From assembly GCF_036567765.1 (NCBI RefSeq), contig NZ_DATCTU010000007.1, positions 62,001-126,000 on the forward strand: a stretch of 64,000 nt of DNA. The letters run 5' to 3'. Positions within the stretch are counted from its first letter, which is position 1; each line of letters starts with the position of its first letter. The notes beneath the pieces are model-generated. The model was not told where the DNA came from. It saw nothing but the letters and a program-made list of their open reading frames with translations, and did not search any database. The translations under genes and the position numbers were made by a program. Positions 41,034-49,912 of this stretch are shown piece after piece. This stretch comes from Pseudobacteroides sp. (GTDB taxonomy: Bacteria > Bacillota > Clostridia > Acetivibrionales > DSM-2933).

Positions 41034-41375
41034 ATGGCAAAACAGAGTGTGACTTTGGAACTGGATAAACCGAGGGGTCTGCGTTTCGGACTCAACGCAC
41101 TGGTTCGTGTGGAAGAAATGATTGGAAAGCCAATCAGTAAGCTGGACTTGGACAACATCAGCGTGAAAGATATGAGAACCATTATCTACGCAGGGTTGTA
41201 CCATGAGGATAAAAACCTTACACCAGAAAGGGTCGGAGAACTGATTGACGATTTTTCAGATATCAATACGGTGGCTGAAAAATTGGGCGAGGCGATGACC
41301 GAGGCATTCGGAAGAAAAAACGGGAAGAAGCCGACAGCGGCAAAGGAGAAGACTGGGACTGGTACAGACTCCTAA
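41034..41375 (+). CDS. Tail assembly chaperone, upstream (G) frame
   Basis: The 113-residue protein (MAKQSVTLELDKPRGLRFG...) has the pattern of tail assembly chaperone G: LRFGLNALVRVEEMIGKPIS, DMRTIIYAGLYHED and LIDDFSDINTVAEKLGEAM. Near its end the zero frame passes a slippery heptamer at 41315-41321. Most ribosomes should finish here. A fraction should slip into the downstream frame and make the longer G-T protein of 207 residues. Both forms coat the tape measure before tube assembly. Confidence 0.9.
   Translation: MAKQSVTLELDKPRGLRFGLNALVRVEEMIGKPISKLDLDNISVKDMRTIIYAGLYHEDKNLTPERVGELIDDFSDINTVAEKLGEAMTEAFGRKNGKKPTAAKEKTGTGTDS
41315..41341 (+). promoter_or_regulatory. Programmed -1 ribosomal frameshift signal
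   Basis: The zero frame reads AGA-AAA-AAC, so A-AAA-AAC (41315-41321) is a canonical X-XXY-YYZ slippery site. After eight bases GCCG (41330-41333) and CGGC (41338-41341) form a small stem with loop ACAG. The -1 frame stays open from here through RREEADSGKGEDWDWYRLL to the end of the next frame at 41656. Confidence 0.85.
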
Positions 41376-41656
41376 AGGTTGCGGTCGGTGTTATGGGTAT
41401 TTCGCCGGATGAATTCTGGAGGCTGACACCTTTTGAATTCAATCTCATGGCTGAAGGGTTTGTTGCAAGAGAGGAGCGAAAAACCAGTGATCTTCTCTAC
41501 CTTGCATGGCATGTGGAAGCCTTTGCAAGAGCCAAGAAGCTGCCAAAGCTTGAGACATTAATGAAAAAGCGAAAGCCTAAAGCACAGAAGAAAGCATATA
41601 CAAAGGAAGAACTAATAAAGATAGCAAAGCAGAAGGGACTTGCCGGACCATGGTAA
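41321..41656 (+). CDS. Tail assembly chaperone, downstream (T) part made by -1 frameshift
   Basis: This frame encodes 111 residues joined to the first 96 of the upstream gene. It includes DWDWYRLLKVAVGVMGISPDEFWRLTPFEFNLMAEGF in outline (core ISPDEFWRLTPFEFN, typical of the T domain) and a basic C-terminus that ends LAGPW. An internal ATG at 41393 exists but has no convincing ribosome site, and the conserved DWDWYRLL lies before it, so frameshift expression is preferred. The T domain contacts the tape measure. Confidence 0.82.
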   Translation, partial: REEADSGKGEDWDWYRLLKVAVGVMGISPDEFWRLTPFEFNLMAEGFVAREERKTSDLLYLAWHVEAFARAKKLPKLETLMKKRKPKAQKKAYTKEELIKIAKQKGLAGPW

Positions 41657-41690
41657 AGTCCCTTTTTGATGCTTGGAAGGAGGTGGACGG

Positions 41691-44519
41691 ATGGCAGTAA
41701 TAAGGAATCTGGTGGTGAAAGTCACTGCAGACATAGGCAGTTTGAAGAAAGGATTGCAGGAAGCACAGGATACCATGTCAAATGTGGGAAAACAGCTTTC
41801 AGGTGCGGGAAAAACAATGTCTGCTGCGTTAACACTTCCTCTTGCAGGAATGGCAGCGGCATCACTTAAAGCCGGAGCAGATTTTGAAGCCGGGATGAGT
41901 AGCGTAAAGGCTGTATCGGGTGCCACTGGCGAGGAAATGAAACAGCTTGAGGATTTGGCACTTAAAATGGGTGCAGAAACCAAGTATTCCGCCAAGGAAG
42001 CGGCATCTGGCATTGAGGAACTCATCAAGGCTGGTGTAAGTGTAAAAGACATCATGGGTGGTGGACTAAAAGGTGCATTATCTTTGGCGGCGGCTGGTGA
42101 ACTTGAACTTGCGGATGCTGCTGAAATTGCCTCAACAGTTTTAAATTCCTTCAGAGCCGATGGTCTTAATGTGTCACAGGCGGCTGATATATTAGCCGGA
42201 GCGGCGAATGCCTCTGCAACAAGTGTGTCTGAAATGAAGTTCAGCCTATCAGCCTGTTCCGCTGTGGCGAGTTCTGTTGGACTATCCTTCAAGGATACAA
42301 GCACTGCCTTGGCGGCATTTGCCAACAACGGCTTGAAGGGTTCGGATGCAGGAACTTCACTCAAGACAATGCTTATGAACCTCCAACCCTCCACAGACAA
42401 ACAGGCAAAGCTGTTTAAAGAACTAGGACTTACCACAGAACAAGGCACAAGTGCCTTCTTCAATGCTCAGGGCAAGTTGAAGAGTATGGCTGAAATTGCA
42501 GGGTTACTTCAAAGTAGTATGAAAAATCTTACCGATGCACAGAGACTTCAGGCAATGGAGACTCTATTTGGCTCGGATGCTATTCGTGCAGCCAATATCC
42601 TATACAAAGAGGGTGCAGACGGTTTAAACAAGATGCAAGCCGAGATGGGCAAAGTTACTGCTACTGATGTTGCAGCAGAGAGAATGAACAACCTTAAAGG
42701 TTCACTCGAACAGTTAAAAGGCTCCATTGAAACCCTGCAGATTGTTTCAAGTAAAGCCTTTCTTCCTATATTAAAGCAGCTTGCCGACAAGGCAACCATT
42801 CTTGTGAACAAATACATGGAATTGAATCCCGAAATCCGTAAATGGGTCACCATAATTTTAGCTGCGGTTGCTGCGGTTGGACCCTTGCTCATGATTTTGG
42901 GTGGATTATCCTCGGGACTGTCAGTGCTTGCAGGAGCAATTTCTTTTATTGCCTCACCCATAGGTTTGATTGTGGTGGCGATAGCAGGATTGGTGGCAGG
43001 CTTCATCTGGCTGATGAACACCAATGAAGGGTTCAGGAATTCAGTGCTATCAGTATGGGGTGACATACAGGCAACCTTCAAGGAGGTGCTTGGTTTTATC
43101 CAAGGCAAGGTTGCCGAGGTGTTACCCGGCATAAAAGCAAAATTTACCGAGGTATTTGGCAATGTCCTCAGCTTTATAAAGAGTTTTGCAGCAAATGCAG
43201 TAAAAGCCTTCAATATGTTTATTAACGGGTTCAAAGGCGGTGGCTTAAGCAGCACAGCGAGTGGTTGGGAAACTGCTTTTTATAGAATCGGTGCAGTGGT
43301 CAGCACAGTTTTCAATGGTCTGATTTCGGTTATACAACCGGTGATGCAGACCATTTTTACAATTGTCAGTGATGTGGTGACAGGCATCTGGAACTTCTGG
43401 AACACATACGGACAGCAGATATTTGATACTGCGGTCAGCATTTTCAATGGAATCCTTGCTTTTGTTCAACCAATACTGGCACAGCTTTTTGCATCCTTTG
43501 CTCAGTTTGCAAGCTACCTTACCCCCATATGGGAGAGTATCAAGACTCTGATATTTTCACTTTGGGGTGTGATTCAGCAACTTTGGACACTTTTGCAGCC
43601 TGTATTTATAGCAATAGGAGCGGCAATTGCTGTGGTGATGGGTATAGCTGTGGGAGTATTGAACGGAATTATTCAGGCACTGGGGCCATTTATACAGGCG
43701 GTGCTTGGAGCGGTTAACTTTATTGTAAACCTCATCGGTTTTGTGGTTGCCATCATCAACGGTGACTGGGCAGGTGCGTGGAACTTCCTTGTGGAAGCCG
43801 CCAAGGCGGCATGGAGTATGCTGTCAAACCTGTTCATGACCATAGTCAATCTGGTGAAGGGGTTTGTTGAAGGAATTATCTCATTCTTCAAAGGTTTGTG
43901 GTATGCCTTGGTTGGCGGTTCAATCGTTCCCGACCTTGTAAATGGGGTTCTCTCCTGCTTCTCAAATATGGTTTCAGGGGTTACAAATTTCGTGGGTAAC
44001 CTTGTCGGAGCAGTTTCGGGAGCATTCGGAAAGATTGGCTCGGTAGTTGGTGATGTTGTAGGCAATGCATGGAATTGGGGCAAAAACATGATGGGGAATT
44101 TAGTGAGCGGAATCAAGTCCATGGCAGGCGGAGTAAAGGATGCAGTAACTGGTGTTGCAAACAGCATAAAATCCTTTCTAGGATTCGGATCACCGACAAA
44201 AGAGGGTCCTGGCTCCAATGCGGATACTTGGGCACCCAATCTCATCAATATGCTGAAGGACGGAATCAAGGCAGGAATTCCTGCTATGGAGGCAAACCTT
44301 CAGGCGGTTTTGAATCCCCAGTTCAGAAAGCCTGCACTTGAAGCAGCAGGAGTTGGAATGAACGAAAGCCTTATGATTGACCATACCGGAACAATCACTG
44401 TAAAGGGTGTAAATGACAAGGGTGAACTAATGGGTGTGGTGGATTTGATTGCAGCCGACCTTTCTGCCAACAAGGACAGATACGGTAAAAACCCAAGCGC
44501 CCACAAGGCATTTAGATAG
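41691..44519 (+). CDS. Tail tape measure protein
   Basis: The protein is 942 residues from ATG 41691 (GGAAGGAGGTGG). It has an N-terminal TMP domain (VVKVTADIGSLKKGLQEAQDTM, FEAGMSSVKAVSGATGEEM), long helices, hydrophobic stretches near residues 390-460 (ILAAVAAVGPLLMILGG; GLIVVAIAGLVAGFIWLM) and further ones near 640-700. A C-terminal part holds FLGFGSPTKEGPGSNADTW. At roughly 1.5 angstrom per residue the tail would be about 140 nm. No muramidase or peptidase domain is visible inside. Confidence 0.95.
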   Translation: MAVIRNLVVKVTADIGSLKKGLQEAQDTMSNVGKQLSGAGKTMSAALTLPLAGMAAASLKAGADFEAGMSSVKAVSGATGEEMKQLEDLALKMGAETKYSAKEAASGIEELIKAGVSVKDIMGGGLKGALSLAAAGELELADAAEIASTVLNSFRADGLNVSQAADILAGAANASATSVSEMKFSLSACSAVASSVGLSFKDTSTALAAFANNGLKGSDAGTSLKTMLMNLQPSTDKQAKLFKELGLTTEQGTSAFFNAQGKLKSMAEIAGLLQSSMKNLTDAQRLQAMETLFGSDAIRAANILYKEGADGLNKMQAEMGKVTATDVAAERMNNLKGSLEQLKGSIETLQIVSSKAFLPILKQLADKATILVNKYMELNPEIRKWVTIILAAVAAVGPLLMILGGLSSGLSVLAGAISFIASPIGLIVVAIAGLVAGFIWLMNTNEGFRNSVLSVWGDIQATFKEVLGFIQGKVAEVLPGIKAKFTEVFGNVLSFIKSFAANAVKAFNMFINGFKGGGLSSTASGWETAFYRIGAVVSTVFNGLISVIQPVMQTIFTIVSDVVTGIWNFWNTYGQQIFDTAVSIFNGILAFVQPILAQLFASFAQFASYLTPIWESIKTLIFSLWGVIQQLWTLLQPVFIAIGAAIAVVMGIAVGVLNGIIQALGPFIQAVLGAVNFIVNLIGFVVAIINGDWAGAWNFLVEAAKAAWSMLSNLFMTIVNLVKGFVEGIISFFKGLWYALVGGSIVPDLVNGVLSCFSNMVSGVTNFVGNLVGAVSGAFGKIGSVVGDVVGNAWNWGKNMMGNLVSGIKSMAGGVKDAVTGVANSIKSFLGFGSPTKEGPGSNADTWAPNLINMLKDGIKAGIPAMEANLQAVLNPQFRKPALEAAGVGMNESLMIDHTGTITVKGVNDKGELMGVVDLIAADLSANKDRYGKNPSAHKAFR

Positions 44520-44529
44520 GGGTGGTTAC

Positions 44530-44880
44530 ATGGCAGATACATGGGGCGAATTGTCCCTTAACATAACAGCATACAAAAGACCCGGAGCGCAGAATTATCT
44601 TACAGAGAAGGAACTGCTCGCTCCTTATAACGCAAGACAGGCAGGAAAACCAAATACAGTGTTGATGGGAACCGGGCGTAAGAGAAAAATCCGTGAGGTT
44701 GATGGTTGGGCAAGCCGAGCGGATTATGCAGCCCTGCTTCTTGATTTCTTAAATGCAACAGCCAAGTCAGCCTCCTTTGAGGATGGCTTTAATTTTGTCG
44801 CAAGGCTGTGGAAACTTGAGGGCAAAGAAGAACTGGGCAATGAGAAGGTTTGGTATTCAGCGGTTTTCATTGAAAGTTAG
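44530..44880 (+). CDS. Distal tail-type protein, short form
   Basis: The protein is 116 residues from ATG 44530 (GGGGTGG). The sequence (MADTWGELSLNITAYKRPGA...) is repeated in diverged form at the C-terminus of the next gene's product (WGTLRLNLTQYNR, STGQSRERRSVGGWATKEDF). Its place right after the tape measure is that of the distal tail protein, which forms the hub at the tip. I infer that role from position only. Confidence 0.7.
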   Translation: MADTWGELSLNITAYKRPGAQNYLTEKELLAPYNARQAGKPNTVLMGTGRKRKIREVDGWASRADYAALLLDFLNATAKSASFEDGFNFVARLWKLEGKEELGNEKVWYSAVFIES

Positions 44881-44889
44881 GTGATGATT

Positions 44890-46311
44890 TTGATATTAAA
44901 CGGAACTGAAGAAAAAAGGAATATATGGACAGATACACCCTACTCCCTTGCGAATGCAACATGGTATGGGCACAGGAAGTTGGTGAGGAATGCTACTCAT
45001 TGGTTTGCCTGCTTTGACCGCTATGGTGATGAGGATTACAGTTATCAAACGGTTGTTATGAAAAGTACGGATGGAGTCAACTGGGAGAACACAGGCTTTC
45101 CTTTTACCCCTAATGGTGGAGTCAGCTTTGCATATCCGAACATGGCTGTGGATGCATCGGGCAGGATTCATCTTTGTGCCAGTGACAATACAAATAACAC
45201 AATAAAATACTGTGTTTATGAAAATGATGCATGGGGATTTGTAGAGACACTGCCTTCCTTGCCGGGTGGCGGTTATGTTGACGCAGATATTATTGTTTTA
45301 GTAGATAGTGCTGAAAAACCTCATGTGGTGTTTGCCACAGGCGGTTCAACTGGAAAGGTATATTACTCAAACAAGGTTTCAGGAACTTGGAATGCTTATG
45401 AAGCAGTACAGCCAACTGTTACAAGGTATTATCTGGACAGCACTGTAATTGATAAAAACGACAATATCCATATCTGCATGGTAAGCATGACCGATTATTT
45501 CATTTATTACTCCAAAGGCAAAGCCGGAGCATGGTCCCCGTGGGAAAAGGTGTTTGACGGTTATGATGCCAACGGTTCTGATATTGGTGTTGACAGTGCA
45601 GGAAAACCCTATGTGGTACTGGCAAGAGGTACTGAGGTTTCTTTGTATTCAAAAAATACTTCATGGACTGGGCAGCAGATCAGCAGTATGCCAAATAATA
45701 TACACCCAAATATTCATATTTCAGATGGTGACCAGATTTATCTTTCATGGGGTCAATCACCTACTGAAGGTTACAACAACCAACAGATTTTCTTTTGCTC
45801 CAATGAAGGTTGCTGGAGTCAGCCTGTTAACATCACTCGAGATGATACCTTAAGCGGATGGGCTTATTCGGTTGTATGGGCTGATGCTACAGTCTGCGGA
45901 GTCATGGCGATGAATTATGACTATACCCACATCTGTGGTTGGTTTGCCGGTGGAACTCCTGCGACATATTTCGACAAATGGGGTACTCTGAGACTGAATC
46001 TTACTCAGTACAACAGAAATGAAATCGGACAGCTTGCTACTGAAAAAAGCTTGATCCCATATATAAGAATAACCGCTCCGCAAAGCAGGCTGATTTCAAC
46101 AGGACAGTCAAGGGAGAGGCGAAGTGTTGGAGGATGGGCAACCAAGGAGGACTTTGACCAGATAGAAAATGACTATGAAACCTTTGCAAAGAAAAAGGCA
46201 GAATTCCATGACGGCACTATCATTAATACTGCAATTATAGAAGAATTATCAGCCATGCGACAAAAAGGCACACAGGCTGTGTATTATGAGATTACTTTTC
46301 TGGAGGTGTGA
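44890..46311 (+). CDS. Tail-tip protein: beta-propeller plus duplicated distal-tail domain
   Basis: The start is TTG 44890 with TAGGTGAT before it; GTG 44881 and ATG 44884 are too close to that site. About 350 N-terminal residues form repeated WYGHRKLVRNATHWFACFD / IHLCASDNT / VDADIIVLVDSAEKPHVVFA / GVDSAGKPYVVLARG units, typical of a sialidase/BNR-like propeller. The last 115 residues copy the preceding small protein (YFDKWGTLRLNLTQYNR to YYEITFLEV). It is probably a receptor-binding addition to the tail hub, possibly for surface sugars. Confidence 0.72.
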   Translation: MILNGTEEKRNIWTDTPYSLANATWYGHRKLVRNATHWFACFDRYGDEDYSYQTVVMKSTDGVNWENTGFPFTPNGGVSFAYPNMAVDASGRIHLCASDNTNNTIKYCVYENDAWGFVETLPSLPGGGYVDADIIVLVDSAEKPHVVFATGGSTGKVYYSNKVSGTWNAYEAVQPTVTRYYLDSTVIDKNDNIHICMVSMTDYFIYYSKGKAGAWSPWEKVFDGYDANGSDIGVDSAGKPYVVLARGTEVSLYSKNTSWTGQQISSMPNNIHPNIHISDGDQIYLSWGQSPTEGYNNQQIFFCSNEGCWSQPVNITRDDTLSGWAYSVVWADATVCGVMAMNYDYTHICGWFAGGTPATYFDKWGTLRLNLTQYNRNEIGQLATEKSLIPYIRITAPQSRLISTGQSRERRSVGGWATKEDFDQIENDYETFAKKKAEFHDGTIINTAIIEELSAMRQKGTQAVYYEITFLEV

Positions 46312-46314
46312 AGC

Positions 46315-48777
46315 GTGAGAATAATACCTGAAAATGCAAGACAGCTTTTGAAATCACGCTCCATGCTTGGTGATGATGCACCAACTGGCTGGATTGAGTT
46401 TCCCGAAATAAGGATGTCGGTGGTGCAGAGTGTAGATTCCGTTGGAGAAGGCAGCTCTGATTACAGATGGTTCAGGGATATAATCGAGCATAACGGAAGG
46501 CTATATATAGCAGCCACCAACAATGATACTTTTCGGAAAAATGGAGGACTCTTGGAATGGGATGGCGGTGTGTCTCTTACACAGGTTGTGGGTGCCAATC
46601 CGGCACTTGTGACGGATGACTTATGGCTTTCCAGTGACGGTACGGATATTTACATGCTTCGGAGCAACGGTCTTAGCAGTCATGATAATAAGTTCTATAA
46701 AATGAACGGAAACAGCTGGCTTGAAATCTGTGAGACACCCACCTACCCTGATGGTAGCGGTGGTGCTGGTGCATTACCCTTGGTTGAGATGGTTTATGCA
46801 AACGGAGCCTTTTGGGCACTATCCAACATCTATCATTTCGGACAGGAATGGGGTGGTTGTCTTTATACCAGTACAGGCGGAGCATGGACAAAGGTATGTG
46901 GGACCACAGGCAATCAAACCTATCCAGGCAAACTTTGGTTCAACGATGCCGATGGATGCCTTTATGCATTCGGACGAGAAGATCCACAGGATGCAGGCTC
47001 CCTTGTGAATATACTGAAATTTGACACCAATGGAGGCTCGGGTTGGGAATGGGTAGATTGGGGTTATGAGGTTTTCAGGGATAACAGGGGTGGTGATTCA
47101 ACTTTTGCATGGATTGATGAAACGCTTCATGTAATTGACGGAGACACTGGCGATATCTATAGAATGAACGAGTACGGTTTCCTTGATAAAGTGTCGGTCA
47201 CACAAAGCAGTTATACTCCATTAGTTTGGGATACCGCTGCAAGAAATGGAACCATTTATATTTCTCCGCAAATTGGCGGAAACGGTGTAGCCCTTACTTA
47301 TTACAATGGTTCAAGACTTGTGCAGCTGAATATTGCACAGCAGTATGGCATTGCGGTGAAGCATCTTTTTGTATTTTCTGTTACAGGAAAACTCTATGGA
47401 ATTGGTCAGGCTTCAACAGGAGCAACACCGAGGCTATTGGAGTTTGAACTTTCAGAGGGTGCGGCAAAGCTTCAAGTGGACAGGATATCCATTCAGAGAG
47501 AAGAAGCAGCGGACAGTCAAAGAATGACCTTCTCACTACCCAATGTAAATCCTGCCGACCCAACAGATGTTGGGTATTTCAATCCCTACAGGAGCGGCAA
47601 TGAATTTGAGCAGGAAATCAACGAATGGCACTGTGTGATTATTCCAAGCCGCAAGGTAGTAGCCAAAATGGGATATGGAGACAATGTTGCCATTGTATTC
47701 ACCGGTGAAATTGATGATATGGAAATGTCAGCACAGCCACGGGACTATTCCATCAGTGCCGATTGCAGAGATATGGCATGCAAACTGATTGATAAAAGTA
47801 TTTCAATATCTATAAGCGGCAAGACCAAGTATTACATCAAATATCCGCTACCATCGGGGGTAAAGAAATATTGGGTCACTCCCGGAGGCACAACCAAACC
47901 GGATATTTCTGACATAGTGAAAGACCTCTGCATGAGAGCAGGCTTTGCATCATCAGATGTGATTGTTGAAAAGACCAATATTAAACTTGCACCTAAGTTT
48001 GAAAAGACCACTTATATGGATGCCATCAACGAAGTATGCACTGTTTCCGGGTTTGAGTTCTTTGTAGATGAGGATGGGAAGGCAAGGTTCTACTTTCCTA
48101 CTGACAGGCAGCCTTCAATTACAAATGAGGAGATTTATCTCTCAGGCACAAGTTATGCAGACCTTGAACACAACCACTTAGTGTCGGGTTCTGATGTTGT
48201 AAAAAATGAAAGCGGTAGCATAACGTATAAACGGGATGCCGATTATGCCATAGACCTTGAGAACGGAAAAATAAGAAGGATTTCCAGTGGTGCCATACCA
48301 AATAACAGTATTGTAAAAGTCAGCTATGTTTATGCTGGTTGGTGCTTTCGTGAGGGTGAGGACATTTTCAGTCTGAAATTCGGCTCCAGCAGAAGAAATA
48401 TCTACGGAAGCATCCGTGTGGCTGGTAAAAAGAAACAGGGTTCGGCAAGTACCTCCTCCACCCTTTGGGATACAAGCAAGGTGCCAAAGGACAAGGTGCT
48501 GTTTGCAGACAATCAGAGTCTTGAAACATCAGAGGAATGTGCCGAGTGCGCTGCAAGGCTGAAACAGGATATGCTCCGAAGATACACTAGTGCGGAGTTT
48601 GATGCAGTCGCCAATCCTTGGATTCAGGTCGGTGACAACATCATGATCGTGGAATCAAGCACAACGGTTTCAGAAGTTTATAAGGTTCTCAGCATAAACT
48701 TTGAATTGTCACCTGATGGATTCGTCATGGCAATCAAGGCTTTTCATGTAGGTTATACACCGCTGACTACGGAATGA
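46315..48777 (+). CDS. Tail-associated hub protein with propeller insertion
   Basis: The 820-residue protein starts at GTG. After 30 residues (GWIEFPEIRMSVVQSV) a propeller-like domain of about 350 residues is inserted (HNGRLYIAATNNDTF, LVTDDLWLSSDGTDIYML, GLYAFG-type repeats such as DADGCLYAFGRED). The chain then resumes with LQVDRISIQREEAADSQRMTFSLPN and the hub body: CRDMACKLIDKSISI, EVCTVSGFEFFVDEDGKARFYFP, QVGDNIMIVESSTTVSE. It resembles gp18/gp27-like baseplate hub proteins. The split arrangement is unusual. Confidence 0.72.
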   Translation: MRIIPENARQLLKSRSMLGDDAPTGWIEFPEIRMSVVQSVDSVGEGSSDYRWFRDIIEHNGRLYIAATNNDTFRKNGGLLEWDGGVSLTQVVGANPALVTDDLWLSSDGTDIYMLRSNGLSSHDNKFYKMNGNSWLEICETPTYPDGSGGAGALPLVEMVYANGAFWALSNIYHFGQEWGGCLYTSTGGAWTKVCGTTGNQTYPGKLWFNDADGCLYAFGREDPQDAGSLVNILKFDTNGGSGWEWVDWGYEVFRDNRGGDSTFAWIDETLHVIDGDTGDIYRMNEYGFLDKVSVTQSSYTPLVWDTAARNGTIYISPQIGGNGVALTYYNGSRLVQLNIAQQYGIAVKHLFVFSVTGKLYGIGQASTGATPRLLEFELSEGAAKLQVDRISIQREEAADSQRMTFSLPNVNPADPTDVGYFNPYRSGNEFEQEINEWHCVIIPSRKVVAKMGYGDNVAIVFTGEIDDMEMSAQPRDYSISADCRDMACKLIDKSISISISGKTKYYIKYPLPSGVKKYWVTPGGTTKPDISDIVKDLCMRAGFASSDVIVEKTNIKLAPKFEKTTYMDAINEVCTVSGFEFFVDEDGKARFYFPTDRQPSITNEEIYLSGTSYADLEHNHLVSGSDVVKNESGSITYKRDADYAIDLENGKIRRISSGAIPNNSIVKVSYVYAGWCFREGEDIFSLKFGSSRRNIYGSIRVAGKKKQGSASTSSTLWDTSKVPKDKVLFADNQSLETSEECAECAARLKQDMLRRYTSAEFDAVANPWIQVGDNIMIVESSTTVSEVYKVLSINFELSPDGFVMAIKAFHVGYTPLTTE

Positions 48778-48787
48778 GGTGAATAAT

Positions 48788-49897
48788 ATGCCGGGACACA
48801 GAAGTGCAGCAGGAGAAATATATAAAATACTTGGAGGAAGAGACCAGAAAAGCACGGTGGCACAGCCAGTACTTTCAGAGGAGGAAGATGATGGAGATTA
48901 CAACGACCTTGTAAGTCATACATCCAATCCCGATGCCCACCATCCACAGCTTCACCATGAGGAGCATGAGGATGGCGGCTCAGACCAATTGGCTGTGTCA
49001 GACAGTATGCTTGGTGAAAGGATAATAGACGATTCGTCCATGCCCATAGGCAATACAGGAATGCTGACCGCACTATTTGGCTGGCTTGCAGCTATGATAA
49101 AAGCTGTGACCGGAAAGGAAAACTGGAGGACTACTCCTGCTACAACCCTTGAGGTTGCAAATGCCCATATAACAAAATCAACAGCGCATCTTCACCTTGC
49201 CTGCCGATGTGCCACTCTGGCAACAATTGCTCTTGCAGATACACAGACGATTGATGGGGTGAGCCTTTCAGCCGGTGATAGGGTTTTGGTGAAAAACCAG
49301 ACAGACCAGAAGGAAAACGGTGTGTATGTTGTTGCAATGGGAGCCTGGATAAGGGCAGCTGATTTTGATGAAAACTCCGACTTCACAGCCGGGGTTTTTG
49401 TTTATATATCGGAAGGCACCGTCAATAAAAAGAAACTATACCACCTCACAACCACAGGAGAGATAACAATCGGCACATCGGCTATTGTATTTGAAAATAT
49501 AGACCAAGGCGGCGGAGCAGGCTCGGGAGATATGACAAAATCAGTTTATGACACTGATGAGGATGGTGTGGTGGATAGTGCTGAACATGCCTTGGTGGCT
49601 GATAACGCAGGACATTCCGATACGGCAGACCTTGCTTTGACAGCAGACACGGCACTTGATTCAAATAAACTTGAAGGGCACCCTTCCTCATATTTTGCAA
49701 AAGCATCAGATTTAACTGTCTATGCCACCGGGTTTGATTTTTATACCGATGGAGTGGTGGTTGTTTTTTCTGATACCTCAATTGCAAATTACACTTGGGT
49801 TAAAGATGAACTTGGCAGAATTACAAACCTTTCAAACACCGCACCCGAGCCGGATGAAGTAACCAGTGTGACCTATCATCCCGGAGTAAAACCATAA
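48788..49897 (+). CDS. Tail fiber protein
   Basis: The protein is 369 residues from ATG 48788 (GAGGTGAATAAT). It starts with an acidic, His-rich stretch (HHPQLHHEEHEDGGSDQLA) typical of fibers that bind metal along their axis. It then has the common phage fiber module TIDGVSLSAGDRVLVKNQTDQKENGVYV (core AGDRVLVKNQTDQKENGVY). The C-terminal part has SAEHALVADNAGHSDTADLAL repeats and ends with a small strand domain. It likely mediates host binding. Confidence 0.8.
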   Translation: MPGHRSAAGEIYKILGGRDQKSTVAQPVLSEEEDDGDYNDLVSHTSNPDAHHPQLHHEEHEDGGSDQLAVSDSMLGERIIDDSSMPIGNTGMLTALFGWLAAMIKAVTGKENWRTTPATTLEVANAHITKSTAHLHLACRCATLATIALADTQTIDGVSLSAGDRVLVKNQTDQKENGVYVVAMGAWIRAADFDENSDFTAGVFVYISEGTVNKKKLYHLTTTGEITIGTSAIVFENIDQGGGAGSGDMTKSVYDTDEDGVVDSAEHALVADNAGHSDTADLALTADTALDSNKLEGHPSSYFAKASDLTVYATGFDFYTDGVVVVFSDTSIANYTWVKDELGRITNLSNTAPEPDEVTSVTYHPGVKP

Positions 49898-49912
49898 AGG
49901 AGGATTTTGAAT

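Noticed and set aside
41393..41656. Independent gene from ATG 41393
   Set aside because: No convincing ribosome site, and the conserved DWDWYRLL lies upstream of the ATG in the same frame, so -1 frameshift explains it better.
41612..42463. 283-codon minus-strand frame opposite the tape measure gene
   Set aside because: Its Ala/Ser-rich product is the mirror of the helical tape measure codons; no ribosome site.
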